A stretch of DNA of 38,680 nt from Blastocatellia bacterium (GTDB lineage Bacteria; Acidobacteriota; Blastocatellia; Pyrinomonadales; Pyrinomonadaceae). This document shows, piece by piece, positions 1 through 8,811 of the stretch; position 1 is the first letter of the stretch, and every line of letters starts with the position of its first letter. The position numbers were made by a program, and so were the translations under genes. Location of the stretch: the NCBI GenBank assembly GCA_003488005.1, contig DNND01000090.1, positions 1-38,680 of the forward strand. Direction: 5' to 3'. The notes under the pieces are model-generated. The model did not search any database. It saw only the letters and a list, made by a program, of their open reading frames with translations, and had not been told where the DNA came from.

Positions 1-195
1 GGTATCGATGCTGGCAGGATAGTGACCCTGGATGGAGGCTGTCGCGAGGAATTGGTGGTTGAGCTGTGGATAGTGCCGAGTGGCGCCACTGCTCCGACCG
101 GCTCCAATTCGGCGACAGTGGATCCCTGTCCAGCTTGCAAGAAACAGGCGGCGCCACGACGACGACCGCGACGCGGACGACGAGGCGACGAATAA
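1..195 (+). CDS. C-terminal fragment of an unknown protein
   Basis: Frame 1 is open from the window edge to TAA at 193-195, giving 64 residues with no start inside the window. The visible part holds a hydrophobic strand (ELWIVPSG), a Cys pair (PCPACKK) and a very basic Arg-rich end (RRRPRRGRR) closing with Asp-Glu. I do not recognise the family. The basic tail could bind nucleic acid or simply be a low-complexity end. That the frame is coding is supported by a hairpin plus T-rich terminator shortly downstream (240-282). Confidence 0.55.
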   Translation, partial: GIDAGRIVTLDGGCREELVVELWIVPSGATAPTGSNSATVDPCPACKKQAAPRRRPRRGRRGDE

Positions 196-239
196 ACACT
201 AAATCAATCTCGCGTCGTTAATGATGCGAACTATCCAGG

Positions 240-282
240 GTGGGCATTGTTTCTCATTGAGATCAGTGCCCACTTTGCTTTT
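240..282 (+). terminator. Rho-independent terminator of the upstream partial gene
   Basis: Perfect 7-bp stem GTGGGCA (240-246) and TGCCCAC (267-273) with a 20-nt loop, followed by a T-rich run (274-282). It lies 45 bases after the stop of the partial gene. The long loop makes it a moderate rather than strong terminator. Confidence 0.5.
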
Positions 283-432
283 CTATTGCCGGTCTATCGC
301 CGGCGGTTGCACTCTTTTTGCCTGCGACTGACTTTGCGCAGATTTGCGGCATACAAAGGCGCGAAGTTATATTAAACTTAAGACGGAGCTGCTCCCCCAG
401 CTTAATTAATTTTGCGGAGCTCTACTAACGAT

Positions 433-2784
433 ATGATGAATAGATTGCCAAGACTCATTCTGCTCCTGATTGTGTTGTCCGCTTTGCCGATGCGCTTTGC
501 CGCGCAAGGCTCCGCCCTCGAGGCGCTCGAATCACCTGCTGAGGTCGCGGCTGATAGTGCGAGCAAATATTCGGACGACTGGCGTTCCAACGGCCCTCCC
601 GGGGGCGATGTTCGCAGCCTGGTGGTTGATCCCAGCAATCCCGACCGATTTTATTTCGGCACGCTCGATGGACAGATGTACACATCAGCGGATGCGGGCA
701 AGACCTGGCAGTTCCTTTACAATTTCAATCGGCCCCGCCTTTTTGTGGATCACATTCTGGTTGACCCTCGTGATTCGCGAGTGCTTTTCGTCGCCGCCCA
801 TCGTCACAAGGAAGCGGGCGGCTTTTTTAAGTCAACCGACGGCGGCCATCACTGGCGTGAGAGTCCGGAGTTAAAGAACGAAGCGCTGCATTCGCTAACG
901 CAGGCTGAGGCGAATCCAAATGTTTTGATAGCCGGCACGTTCAATGGCATCTTCCGCTCGGACAATGCGGGCGACACCTGGACTCAATTACCAACAGCCT
1001 CAACTGCTGGGCTGGTTCACGTCGAATCTCTTGCCATCGATCCCCGGACAACGAACACGATTTACGCAGGCACCTGGTACCTGCCCTACAAATCAACCGA
1101 TGGCGGAAAAACGTGGAAAACAATTAAGAACGGAATCATCGACGACTCTGACATCTTTGCGATAGATATCGATCCGCGCGACCCGAATCACATCATCGCG
1201 TCAGCCTGTAGTGGTATCTACGAGACGCGAAGCGCCGGCGACAGTTGGAAAAAGGTCCAGGGAATTCCGTCGCAGTCGCGACGCACGCGCGCAATCCTGC
1301 AGCATCCGTCGATTGCCGGTTTGGTATTCGCGGGAACTACTGAAGGGTTTTGGCGTTCTGAGCGTGGCGGTGACGCCGATTCGTGGATGGTTACCACTTC
1401 GCGGCAACTCGAGATCAACTCCATTGCGGTTCATCCCTCGCGGCCGCAGACGATCTATATCGGCACTAACAACTATGGCGTCATGGTTTCGTACGATGGC
1501 GGAAAAAACTTCGCGCCAACCAACGCCGGCTATAGCGGCAGATTTGCGAATGTGATCGTCGCCGATCGTGAAATGTCGAATCGAATTTATGCGGCGACGA
1601 TCAACACCACGACTGGCGGCGGTTTCCTTTTTGCCAGCACTGACAACGGCGAAACCTGGCGTCCATCCATGCGCAACATGCCGCCGCGCTTGATCACTTA
1701 TTCAATCATGCAAGACGCTCGCAACGTCAACACGATTTATCTTGGCACGAATCTTGGCGTCTATCGTTCGCTCGACCGTGGAGCCTCGTGGGCGCCGGTT
1801 TGGACAGCCGGGCCCGCTAAAGAGAAAGCCCGCCCGGGAAAAAAACGCGCGCCAGCCGCACGGCCTGCGGTTGCGGCGAAACCAAACGACACCATTCGTC
1901 GAGCGCAGCAGGCTTTGAACGCCGCGGGTTATAACGTCGGCACACCCGACGGCCGTGCCGGCACCTTGACTACAAAGGCGCTAAAGAAGTTTCAGAGTGA
2001 CAACCATCTGCCGGCAAGCGGCAAGTTTGATGGACTGACACTCGCTGCGCTCCATGTCACAACCGCGAGCGGCGACGAAGCAGCGACGATGGTGTTGTCT
2101 GATGCGGTGAACGCCCTGGCGCAAACCGTTGATCCCGCTACGCAGCAACCTTTGTATCTGGCTGCTACTAATTTGGGATTATTTCGCTCGCTCGATCCGA
2201 CTCAGGGCTGGCAAAAACTTCCGTACGGTTCGGGCCTTGATGCGCGGACTACCTGTATTTCAACCGAGGTGCAAAACCCGGAAACTATTTGGGTAGGCAC
2301 TGCTGCTTCCGGCGTACTCGTTTCTCGAGACGCGGGAAAAACCTGGCAGCGTCTGTCAGGTATTCCCAGCGAGGCGCCGGTGAATGTTATTGCGCGCGAC
2401 GCGAGTCGGCCTAACTATGCGTATGTCGGCACCAAGCAGGCTTTCTATATGACAAAGGATGGCGGCGCTAATTGGAGTCGTCGTGGCGGCAACCTGCCGT
2501 TTGGTGATTTCACCAGCATCCTGATCAATCCGCGTAACCCCGACGAAGTATTCGCCGGTAACGCTTATCAGACCGGCGAGATCGGCGGTGGTGTTTACCG
2601 CTCGCTCAATGCAGGTTCAACCTGGTCGCGTATCGATCCTAAAGAACATCGACTACCCAGCCAAAGAATCTGGGCCCTGGCTTTTGATTCGCAGGATCAG
2701 AACACTCTATTTGTCGGATCTCACTCCGCTGGCGTCTATGTGGTTCCGCGGGGTTCCGGCAATGTGACAGCAGCGAGCCAGTAG
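433..2784 (+). CDS. Exported BNR/sortilin-type beta-propeller protein with inserted peptidoglycan-binding domain
   Basis: About 783 residues from ATG 433. An in-frame TTG at 412 has no ribosome-binding site, whereas GGAG at 416-419 precedes ATG 433, which also opens a clean signal peptide (residues 1-24, hydrophobic core then AAQ). The body is made of many BNR/VPS10-like blades with Asp-box motifs such as STDGGKTW, SRDAGKTW and TKDGGANW, typical of the WD40/YVTN/BNR-like propellers common in Acidobacteriota. Between blades, about residues 485-542, lies a PG_binding_1 domain (RRAQQALNAAGYNVGTPDG, then a KKFQ motif), preceded by a Lys/Ala/Pro linker. The protein probably acts in the periplasm or at the envelope, where this domain could anchor it to murein. 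No catalytic residues are evident, so a sialidase reaction should not be assumed. Confidence 0.9.
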   Translation: MMNRLPRLILLLIVLSALPMRFAAQGSALEALESPAEVAADSASKYSDDWRSNGPPGGDVRSLVVDPSNPDRFYFGTLDGQMYTSADAGKTWQFLYNFNRPRLFVDHILVDPRDSRVLFVAAHRHKEAGGFFKSTDGGHHWRESPELKNEALHSLTQAEANPNVLIAGTFNGIFRSDNAGDTWTQLPTASTAGLVHVESLAIDPRTTNTIYAGTWYLPYKSTDGGKTWKTIKNGIIDDSDIFAIDIDPRDPNHIIASACSGIYETRSAGDSWKKVQGIPSQSRRTRAILQHPSIAGLVFAGTTEGFWRSERGGDADSWMVTTSRQLEINSIAVHPSRPQTIYIGTNNYGVMVSYDGGKNFAPTNAGYSGRFANVIVADREMSNRIYAATINTTTGGGFLFASTDNGETWRPSMRNMPPRLITYSIMQDARNVNTIYLGTNLGVYRSLDRGASWAPVWTAGPAKEKARPGKKRAPAARPAVAAKPNDTIRRAQQALNAAGYNVGTPDGRAGTLTTKALKKFQSDNHLPASGKFDGLTLAALHVTTASGDEAATMVLSDAVNALAQTVDPATQQPLYLAATNLGLFRSLDPTQGWQKLPYGSGLDARTTCISTEVQNPETIWVGTAASGVLVSRDAGKTWQRLSGIPSEAPVNVIARDASRPNYAYVGTKQAFYMTKDGGANWSRRGGNLPFGDFTSILINPRNPDEVFAGNAYQTGEIGGGVYRSLNAGSTWSRIDPKEHRLPSQRIWALAFDSQDQNTLFVGSHSAGVYVVPRGSGNVTAASQ

Positions 2785-3139
2785 TCACCAATTCGTTACA
2801 AAGTTTTTCCCGCTGGGTTTTCGTGTTTCCGAATTTGAGTAGCCATGTCAGCACCTTGACATGCCCTTATTCAGGCGTGTACATTGCGAGCCTACCCGGT
2901 AAGCGACTGGTGATTGTCGGACCAAGCGGGTGACTACGGGCGCGCGGAAATCGAAACACATAAAACCTCCTTTTCCAAATCTAAACGGCTCGCATTCCTC
3001 GCAAGCTTCAACCCCGACATCATCGCCAAAGGCAACTAAGCGAGCGCCGCTTGGGTACTCTTCTTCCGTCATCGTGATAGAAGATGCGCGGAACGGAACT
3101 CAGCGGTGAATTTTATCCGGGACTGTTACAGGAGTTTGC
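2785..3139 (+). other. Intergenic region: promoter and long 5' leader of rpsA
   Basis: 355 bases between the propeller gene and rpsA. It holds a good sigma-70-type promoter (2856-2885) and then a leader of about 245 bases. The leader contains CCTCCTTTTCC (2966-2976), which resembles the anti-Shine-Dalgarno end of 16S rRNA and is complementary to the AGGAG of rpsA. A minus-strand open frame (3072-2848) exists here but I do not accept it as a gene. No tRNA or terminator seen. Confidence 0.5.
2856..2885 (+). promoter_or_regulatory. Probable sigma-70 promoter of rpsA
   Basis: Consensus -35 TTGACA (2856-2861), an 18-base spacer and -10 TACATT (2880-2885, 4 of 6). Transcription would start near 2892, leaving a leader of about 245 nt before rpsA. 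Confidence 0.5.
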
Positions 3140-5164
3140 ATGGCTAGTGAAGAATCGCATTTAAACAATCAAGAAACCGACAACAACCCATCTTCTGACG
3201 ATCAACAAATCTCGACATCTCCGTCAGAAACCCAACCGGCAAAAGAAAGCAATGCCGCCGTCGCTGTAAAAGGCGATGACGATGAAGAGCCACGTCCCTT
3301 TGGTGACGTTGACTTTGGCCAACTGCTCGATCAGTTTGAGCAAGAGCAGGCCACTTTGCAGGAAGGCGAAGTCGTGCGCGGCACGGTTGTCGGCATTAGC
3401 GAGCGCGGCGTGGTCATCGACTTTGGCTACAAGTCGGAAGGCATAGTTAACCCCGCCGAGTTCACCGAGAACGGCGTGCTTTTGGTTAAGCCGGGCGACG
3501 AAGTCGACGTGTTAGTTAAGAGCATGGAAACCGCGGACGGCTTGCCGATATTGTCGCGCGCCGACGCTGTGCGCATGAGGGCTTGGGACGACCTTGAGAA
3601 GTCTTACCGCGACGGTACCAGCGTTAAGGGTCGCGTGATTGAACGCATTAAAGGCGGCCTGCGCGTCGACATCGACGGCATCGCCGCGTTTCTTCCCGGC
3701 TCGCAAGTAGATGTGCGCCCAGTGCGCAATCTTGACGCGCTTCGCAATCAGGAGATCGAAGCGAAAGTCATCAAACTCAATCGCAAGCGTTCCAACGTGG
3801 TCCTGTCGCGCAAGGCAGTACTCGAAGAAGAGAACGCCGGACGAAAAGGCGAAACGTTGGGGCACATCGAAGAAGATGTGGTTGTCGAAGGTCAGATAAA
3901 GAACCTGACTGACTACGGCGCGTTTGTCGATCTCGGCGGGGTCGATGGCTTGCTGCACGTTACCGACATGTCGTGGGGACGGCTGCAAAATCCAAACGAG
4001 CTGTTCAAGGTGGGCGACACCGTACAGGTTAAGGTGCTCAAGTTTGATCGTGATCGCGAACGCGTTTCACTTGGTTACAAGCAGTTGTTGCCGGACCCGT
4101 GGTCGAGTGTCGACGAGCGCTTTCCGGTTGGCAGTCGAGTGCCCGGCAAGGTAGCGAGCGTTGCCGATTACGGCGCGTTTGTGGAATTGGAAAACGGCGT
4201 CGAAGGACTGGTCCATGTTTCGGAAATGAGCTGGTCCAAACGGGTCAAACATCCCAGCAAGCTGGTCAATCCCGGTGACACGGTTGAAGTAGAAGTGCTC
4301 AGCGTGGATCCAAAGGCGCGCCGGATTAGCCTGGGCATGAAACAAATTCAGGATAACCCCTGGCAGACCTTGCATGAGCGTTATCAGGTTGGCACGCGCG
4401 TGCATGGCCGCGTCCGAAACCTGACGGACTTTGGCGCCTTCATTGAAATTGAAGATGGTGTTGACGGCCTGGTCCATGTTTCCGACATCTCGTGGTCGCG
4501 TCGCATTAAACATCCGAGCGAGGTGCTGAAGAAAGGGCAGGAGATCGATGCGGTTATTACCAGCATCGATGCCGAAAACCGGCGCCTGTCGCTTTCCATA
4601 AAAGATCTTGAGCCGAACGCCTGGGATAGATTTGTCACCGAACATAAGCCTGGCGATGTTGTGAAGGGAAAAGTCGCCCGCTTCGCCAACTTTGGCGCGT
4701 TTGTCGAACTTGATGACAATCTCGAAGGGCTCTGCCACATTTCTGAACTTTCGGAAGAGCGCGTAGAGAAGCCGGAAGACGTGGTCCAGCTTGGCCAGGA
4801 GATGGACTTCAAAATCCTTCGCATCGATTCGGAAAATAAAAAGATTGGATTGTCGGCTCGCGCGGTGGGTAAGGATGAGCCCGTGCTCGATACGAAGATC
4901 TACTCTTCGGAAGCACGCAGCGGCATGGCATCGCTTGGAGAGCTCGGAGATTTTGGTTTAAGCAGGCCCGAACCGAAGGCAGAACCAGAACCAACAGCGG
5001 AGGCCACCGCCGAGCCGGAGTCGAAATCAGAACCGGTCGTTGAGCCTGAGGCACAAGCTGATCCGATCGTCGAGCCGGAGCCGCAGGCGGAACCGATTGC
5101 CGAGCCGCAACCGGAGCCGAGCGCTGAATCGCAACCTGAGGCGCCGGAAGAAGAGCCAAAATAG
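3140..5164 (+). CDS. rpsA: 30S ribosomal protein S1
   Basis: 674 residues, start ATG 3140 with AGGAG five bases upstream. Six S1/OB-fold repeats occur at about residues 75-143, 159-230, 244-318, 330-404, 417-491 and 504-576. Repeats 3-6 carry the DYGAFV/DFGAFI and GLVHVS signatures. Repeats 1 and 2 are divergent, as in other S1 proteins, where they contact the ribosome while later repeats bind mRNA. The N-terminal ~70 residues are acidic and polar. The C-terminal ~70 residues are a Pro-Glu-Ala low-complexity tail of short EPxxEP units, probably disordered. S1 brings structured or weak-SD mRNAs to the 30S subunit, which fits a region where many genes lack a clear SD. The long leader suggests autoregulation, as known for E. 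coli rpsA; that is inference here. Confidence 0.97.
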   Translation: MASEESHLNNQETDNNPSSDDQQISTSPSETQPAKESNAAVAVKGDDDEEPRPFGDVDFGQLLDQFEQEQATLQEGEVVRGTVVGISERGVVIDFGYKSEGIVNPAEFTENGVLLVKPGDEVDVLVKSMETADGLPILSRADAVRMRAWDDLEKSYRDGTSVKGRVIERIKGGLRVDIDGIAAFLPGSQVDVRPVRNLDALRNQEIEAKVIKLNRKRSNVVLSRKAVLEEENAGRKGETLGHIEEDVVVEGQIKNLTDYGAFVDLGGVDGLLHVTDMSWGRLQNPNELFKVGDTVQVKVLKFDRDRERVSLGYKQLLPDPWSSVDERFPVGSRVPGKVASVADYGAFVELENGVEGLVHVSEMSWSKRVKHPSKLVNPGDTVEVEVLSVDPKARRISLGMKQIQDNPWQTLHERYQVGTRVHGRVRNLTDFGAFIEIEDGVDGLVHVSDISWSRRIKHPSEVLKKGQEIDAVITSIDAENRRLSLSIKDLEPNAWDRFVTEHKPGDVVKGKVARFANFGAFVELDDNLEGLCHISELSEERVEKPEDVVQLGQEMDFKILRIDSENKKIGLSARAVGKDEPVLDTKIYSSEARSGMASLGELGDFGLSRPEPKAEPEPTAEATAEPESKSEPVVEPEAQADPIVEPEPQAEPIAEPQPEPSAESQPEAPEEEPK

Positions 5165-5200
5165 CCGCGAAAATTTCCAGTTGAAATCCTGACTTTGTTT

Positions 5201-5227
5201 ATGGAACGCGCGCTGCTGAAGTTCCAT
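5201..5227 (+). terminator. Hairpin after rpsA, possible weak terminator
   Basis: Perfect 7-bp inverted repeat ATGGAAC (5201-5207) and GTTCCAT (5221-5227) around a 13-base loop, 36 bases after the rpsA stop. There is no clear T-run, so termination is uncertain. Confidence 0.3.
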
Positions 5228-5255
5228 CGATTGGCTTTCGTCTTATCGCCAATTC

Positions 5256-5284
5256 TTGCCCGGCTTGATCGTTTCTGATAGTGT
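5256..5284 (+). promoter_or_regulatory. Possible promoter of the HU/IHF-like gene
   Basis: TTGCCC (5256-5261), 17-base spacer, TAGTGT (5279-5284). Both hexamers are degenerate, but the spacing is ideal and the same TAGTGT -10 is seen in the promoter at 12176-12204. Confidence 0.3.
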
Positions 5285-5375
5285 ACGGCGTCGAGCACGC
5301 CTCGCCATTCGTTAAGACTTACCGTTAATTTTCTTTAGTTTGTAGCCTGGCTATTTTTCTCATCTGAGGTGAGGC

Positions 5376-5729
5376 ATGACAAAAGCAGAACTCGTCGAGG
5401 ATGTCGCCGAAGCGGCGGAGCTTACAAAGAAAGACGCCGAACGACTCGTCGAAATTGTTTTTGAAAGTATTATCGAAACCTTGAATCAAGGTGAGAAAAT
5501 TGAGTTGCGAGGGTTCGGCAGCTTTCGCGTGCGTGAGCGCGGCGCTCGCCGCGGCCGCAATCCCAAGACCGGAGACCCCGTCAGTATTCCCGCCAAACGC
5601 GTCCCTTATTTTAAACCCGGTAAAGAACTCAAAGAACTGATTAACGATCCCGACGCGAGCACGCGTCGCGCTCCGGAAGCATCTGCCACGCATGCCGCTG
5701 ACGAAACGCGGCAACCGCCCATTCTTTAA
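5376..5729 (+). CDS. HU/IHF-family DNA-binding protein
   Basis: 117 residues from ATG 5376 with a GAGGTGAGG ribosome-binding stretch just upstream. The full bacterial histone-like fold is present: N-terminal helices (TKAELVEDVAEAAELTKKDA), the GFGSF turn near residue 48, the beta-arm RGRNPKTGDPVSIPAKR, and the closing strand/helix VPYFKPGKELKELI. The arm carries the PxxGxxxxIPA pattern of DNA-bending HU/IHF proteins. The last ~25 residues after the core are a polar extension of unknown role. It would bend and compact DNA as a homodimer; the sequence cannot decide between an HU and an IHF-like role. Confidence 0.93.
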   Translation: MTKAELVEDVAEAAELTKKDAERLVEIVFESIIETLNQGEKIELRGFGSFRVRERGARRGRNPKTGDPVSIPAKRVPYFKPGKELKELINDPDASTRRAPEASATHAADETRQPPIL

Positions 5730-5745
5730 TTTCCGAGGATAAAAA

Positions 5746-6231
5746 TTGGACAGGCTCTGGAGTCCCTGGCGTTCCGAATACATCGCTTCCGCCGGTGACG
5801 CGGACGCAACCGTTTGTGTTTTTTGTAAACTGCGGGATGAGCCGGAAAACGACGCGGCGAATTTCGTTCTCCACCGCGCTTCACATAATTTCGTCGTCTT
5901 GAATCGCTATCCTTACATCAGCGGCCACCTGCTGATCGTCCCCTACGAACACGTGGGCGAGCTGGATGCGGCTGCAAAGACGACGACGGACGAACTGATG
6001 GATCTCACCAAACGATCTCAAACTGCCTTGCGCGAAGTGTACCGGCCGGATGGCTTCAATGTAGGAATGAATCTCGGAAAATCTGCTGGAGCCGGAATCG
6101 TGGACCACATTCACATCCACATCTTGCCGCGCTGGTCGGGCGATACTAATTTCATGACTTCTGTTGGCGAGACTCGCGTGCTGCCGGAAGATCTTTCCAC
6201 TACCTACCAGAAACTCCACAATCGGTTCTGA
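5746..6231 (+). CDS. HIT-family nucleotide hydrolase/transferase (Ap4A phosphorylase-like)
   Basis: 161 residues. The start is TTG 5746, chosen because GAGGAT (5735-5740) sits five bases before it and the N-terminus LWSPWRSEYI is typical of this subfamily. A zinc-type CVFC pair is at residues 24-27, and the histidine triad HIHIHI with LPRW lies about residues 119-128, the nucleotide-phosphate binding and catalytic site. Relatives are annotated as ATP adenylyltransferase/Ap4A phosphorylase or general HIT proteins acting on dinucleoside polyphosphates or AMP conjugates. It begins 16 bases after the HU-like gene, so the two are probably co-transcribed. The exact substrate cannot be read from sequence. 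Confidence 0.9.
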   Translation: MDRLWSPWRSEYIASAGDADATVCVFCKLRDEPENDAANFVLHRASHNFVVLNRYPYISGHLLIVPYEHVGELDAAAKTTTDELMDLTKRSQTALREVYRPDGFNVGMNLGKSAGAGIVDHIHIHILPRWSGDTNFMTSVGETRVLPEDLSTTYQKLHNRF

Positions 6232-6248
6232 CTTAGGTAAGAACCGGA

Positions 6249-6385
6249 TTTTCCATTTGCCATTTCTCATTTGTCATTGCAGAGGGGTTGTTCTTATCTG
6301 CCGCAGATTGTCGGTAAAGCTACCGACAATTGAACTCGCTTACCATGAAATGACAAATGAGAAATGGTAAATGGCAAATGGAAAA
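6249..6385. repeat. Inverted heptad-array element, word AAATGGN, with central hairpin
   Basis: Left arm 6249-6278 is the exact reverse complement of the right arm 6349-6385, except that the right arm holds one additional 7-base unit. Read on the + strand, the right arm is five consecutive heptamers (AAATGAC, AAATGAG, AAATGGT and two more) and the left arm carries four. Between the arms lies a perfect 10-bp hairpin, ATTGTCGGTA (6307-6316) with TACCGACAAT (6321-6330), loop AAGC. The element fills the gap between the convergent HIT and HD-phosphohydrolase genes, where it could act as a bidirectional terminator, although there is no T-run. Confidence 0.85.
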
Positions 6386-6403
6386 ACGTTTGCTCTTTTG
6401 ACG

Positions 6404-8803
6404 TTACCGCTTAACTACTGTTCGACTGATAGCTTCGTCTTCCACTTCACCTGCCTCGTTGATGGGAATGTCTGCAGGACGGCTGTAGCTGATGCCGCGT
6501 TCTTCGCTGTCCAAATCGACTGCCGGCAGCGCTGATAATGGGCCGGTGGCTTTGGGCGGATTGAACCCGGGATAGTCAATGCGAGCGTGGTAGATTGCCG
6601 TGAGCGCGCCGATAATGGCTTCGCGAATCGTTGTAATCTCCTGCAGCGTCAGATCGCAATCGTCGAGTTGACCATCGCTGATGATGGCGTCCACGATCTT
6701 TACCACGATGGCGCGTATGTTCTCAGGGTCCGGACGCGCCAGAGAGCGCGCCGCTGCTTCACACGAATCCGCCAGCATCATGATCGCCGCTTCCTTAAAT
6801 TGCGGCTTTGGACCAGGATAACGAAAATCTTTTTCATCGATCACTTCACCGGGTTTGACCATGCTTTCGGCTTTTCGCAGGAAGAAATGCAGCGTGCGCG
6901 TGCCATGGTGTTGCGGGATAAAGTCGGCAATCTTTTCCGGCAGATTGATTTCTTTCGCCAGCTTCATGCCATAGGTCACGTGACTGGTAATAATTCTGGC
7001 GCTCTGCGTAGGCCTCATGTGATCGTGCGGGTTTTCCCCCTGCTGATTCTCGACGAAGTATTCGGGCGCGGCTACCTTGCCGATGTCGTGATAGAGCGCG
7101 CCTATACGCGCCAGCAGCGGATTTGCTCCAACAGCGCGGCAGGCATCTTCTGCAAGTTGGCCCACAGCGTGCGAGTGTTGATTGGTGCCTGGGGCTCGCA
7201 GCGCAAGTTGGCCCAGCACTGGAAGGTCGGCATTGGAGAGCTCAAGTAGTTTTACGTCGGTCAAGATTCCAAAGAGTGATTCGTTAATCGGCAATCCACC
7301 CGCGGCAAAAATTGCGGTTAGCAGCCCGCCGGCAAAGCCGCATCCGATTGCCAGCAGAAACGAATTGAAGGTTAACGCTTGTTCGGCGTAAGCGATTAAC
7401 GCGAGCGCCATGAAAGCATTTACTCCGCCGACAAATAACCCGGCCAACGTCACCGATTGTCGTTCGCGATACCGGCCAATTCCATAGATTGCGCCGGCGC
7501 AGGAAATCAGCGCATACACCGCCGCTTGAATACCAGTTGGCGCGAGCAAGCCGGCGAACAACGCCGTTACAATTCCGGTAAGAAAGGCGAGTTGCGTGTC
7601 AACCAACATGACGACCAACAACGCCGCGGCCGCAAAGGGAATAGCGAAGTTCCAAATCATCGGATCGTTAAAAGGAGCAGTAGTCATCCTGCTCGCAATC
7701 GCATCTCCGAAAGTAAAACCAATTCGCATCAGCGCTGTTTGAACTACGATCGCCGAGCCAACCAGCGCAAATGCTCGCCACTTGGAAAGCGAAATAGCAG
7801 ACGCTGTACTGCGATGCTCAGTAAATTTCCAGACGGCCCAATAAACCGCCAGTACGATCATCAATAAGCCGATCAAATTGTGCCAGGGACGACCGGCATG
7901 TCCGGTAGTCTTAAGCGCCGTGAGCTGCGACAGCGTTCCCGATGTGACTGTGTCGCCTTCGCGCGCGATGACCTGGTTTCGCTTTAGCGAAATTGTCACT
8001 GGTGGAATCTTGTTAGCTTCTGTTTCGCGCGCGGTAGCGGTTGCGGTCTGGTCGAGCACCACGTTTGGCCGCAGCAGCGGGACGATTGCAGTCACAAGCG
8101 CTGATTTCTGTTCCTGTGTCCATCCCTGCATGGCAAAAATTTTGCGTTCGAGTTCCTGGCGCGCGGCCGCCAGCGAGAGCATGCGCGTGCGCGGCGCGGG
8201 CATCACCATTTGTGCGGAAGGATTGCGCACGTCAACCAAAACAATTTCCTGGTTCAGCCGGTCAGCCTCGGCGTCGTCGTAGATGTATTTATCCCCAACT
8301 TCCCGAATCAATGAAGTCAGCGTCTTCAGATTGTCATCACTGAGATTGAGCGTACTGAGGGGGCGCGCGACCGCCGGCCCTCCTTCTCCGCTCCAGTTGA
8401 GTTCGGTATGGTGTGGTTTCTGCTGAAGTTGCAGCTTTAGATCGTCCCAGGCTGCCTCGAAACTGCGGCTCGAACTTTCGCCGCGCGTTGAGTCAAAGTT
8501 AAAGATGGGCCGAGTCGCCTGGCGCGCCGCATTCCGTCGTCTTTCAGTTTCCGAGATGTCAACGGCCGTAATGTCGCCATGAGCCACGATGCTGCCACGA
8601 ATGATGTCACCCTCGCGATAATCCGCCGCGACACTCGTGGAATAGCTGTTGAGCAAGAGAGGCGTAGTAATGAGCACGAGAGCCGCAAAGCCAATAAGAA
8701 AACGGGTGCGGGGTTGGAACACCTCCAGCGGGCGCATCACGTAAGCTACGGCGAGGTCGCGCGCGCGACTAAAGCGAGTTGTAAATCGTGGGCGTCGGGC
8801 CAT
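6404..8803 (-). CDS. pgpH: PgpH/YqfF-type membrane HD phosphohydrolase (probable c-di-AMP phosphodiesterase)
   Basis: 799 residues. Architecture follows the 7TMR-HD family: a short basic N-terminus, one membrane helix (about 33-55), an extracytoplasmic 7TMR-HDED domain (to about 290), about seven membrane helices (to about 510), and a cytoplasmic HD domain with YHDIGK near residue 570, a downstream HMRPTQSA segment and FIPQHHGT. These are the metal-ligand motifs of the PgpH c-di-AMP phosphodiesterases. The family hydrolyses cyclic di-AMP to pApA, controlling osmolyte transport and wall homeostasis. Here the N-terminal part is longer in polar sequence but complete. The gene follows hflX with an 8-base gap, so the two are likely one transcript. 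The substrate is inferred from family membership. Confidence 0.88.
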   Translation of the reverse strand: MARRPRFTTRFSRARDLAVAYVMRPLEVFQPRTRFLIGFAALVLITTPLLLNSYSTSVAADYREGDIIRGSIVAHGDITAVDISETERRRNAARQATRPIFNFDSTRGESSSRSFEAAWDDLKLQLQQKPHHTELNWSGEGGPAVARPLSTLNLSDDNLKTLTSLIREVGDKYIYDDAEADRLNQEIVLVDVRNPSAQMVMPAPRTRMLSLAAARQELERKIFAMQGWTQEQKSALVTAIVPLLRPNVVLDQTATATARETEANKIPPVTISLKRNQVIAREGDTVTSGTLSQLTALKTTGHAGRPWHNLIGLLMIVLAVYWAVWKFTEHRSTASAISLSKWRAFALVGSAIVVQTALMRIGFTFGDAIASRMTTAPFNDPMIWNFAIPFAAAALLVVMLVDTQLAFLTGIVTALFAGLLAPTGIQAAVYALISCAGAIYGIGRYRERQSVTLAGLFVGGVNAFMALALIAYAEQALTFNSFLLAIGCGFAGGLLTAIFAAGGLPINESLFGILTDVKLLELSNADLPVLGQLALRAPGTNQHSHAVGQLAEDACRAVGANPLLARIGALYHDIGKVAAPEYFVENQQGENPHDHMRPTQSARIITSHVTYGMKLAKEINLPEKIADFIPQHHGTRTLHFFLRKAESMVKPGEVIDEKDFRYPGPKPQFKEAAIMMLADSCEAAARSLARPDPENIRAIVVKIVDAIISDGQLDDCDLTLQEITTIREAIIGALTAIYHARIDYPGFNPPKATGPLSALPAVDLDSEERGISYSRPADIPINEAGEVEDEAISRTVVKR

Positions 8804-8811
8804 GAATTATT

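Noticed and set aside
2777..2790. CAGTAGTCA at the stop of the propeller gene as another heptad array
   Set aside because: Only one heptamer matches; the register is not continued.
2848..3072. Minus-strand 74-residue frame with a perfect internal SD (AAAGGAGGT) before an inner ATG at 2961
   Set aside because: It lies in the rpsA promoter and leader on the opposite strand, the outer start has no SD and no family is recognisable. The SD-like run is better read as the anti-SD-like sequence on the + strand.
4067..4738. Long minus-strand frame (223 codons) opposite rpsA
   Set aside because: It repeats with the S1 domains because the coding strand repeats; no independent support.
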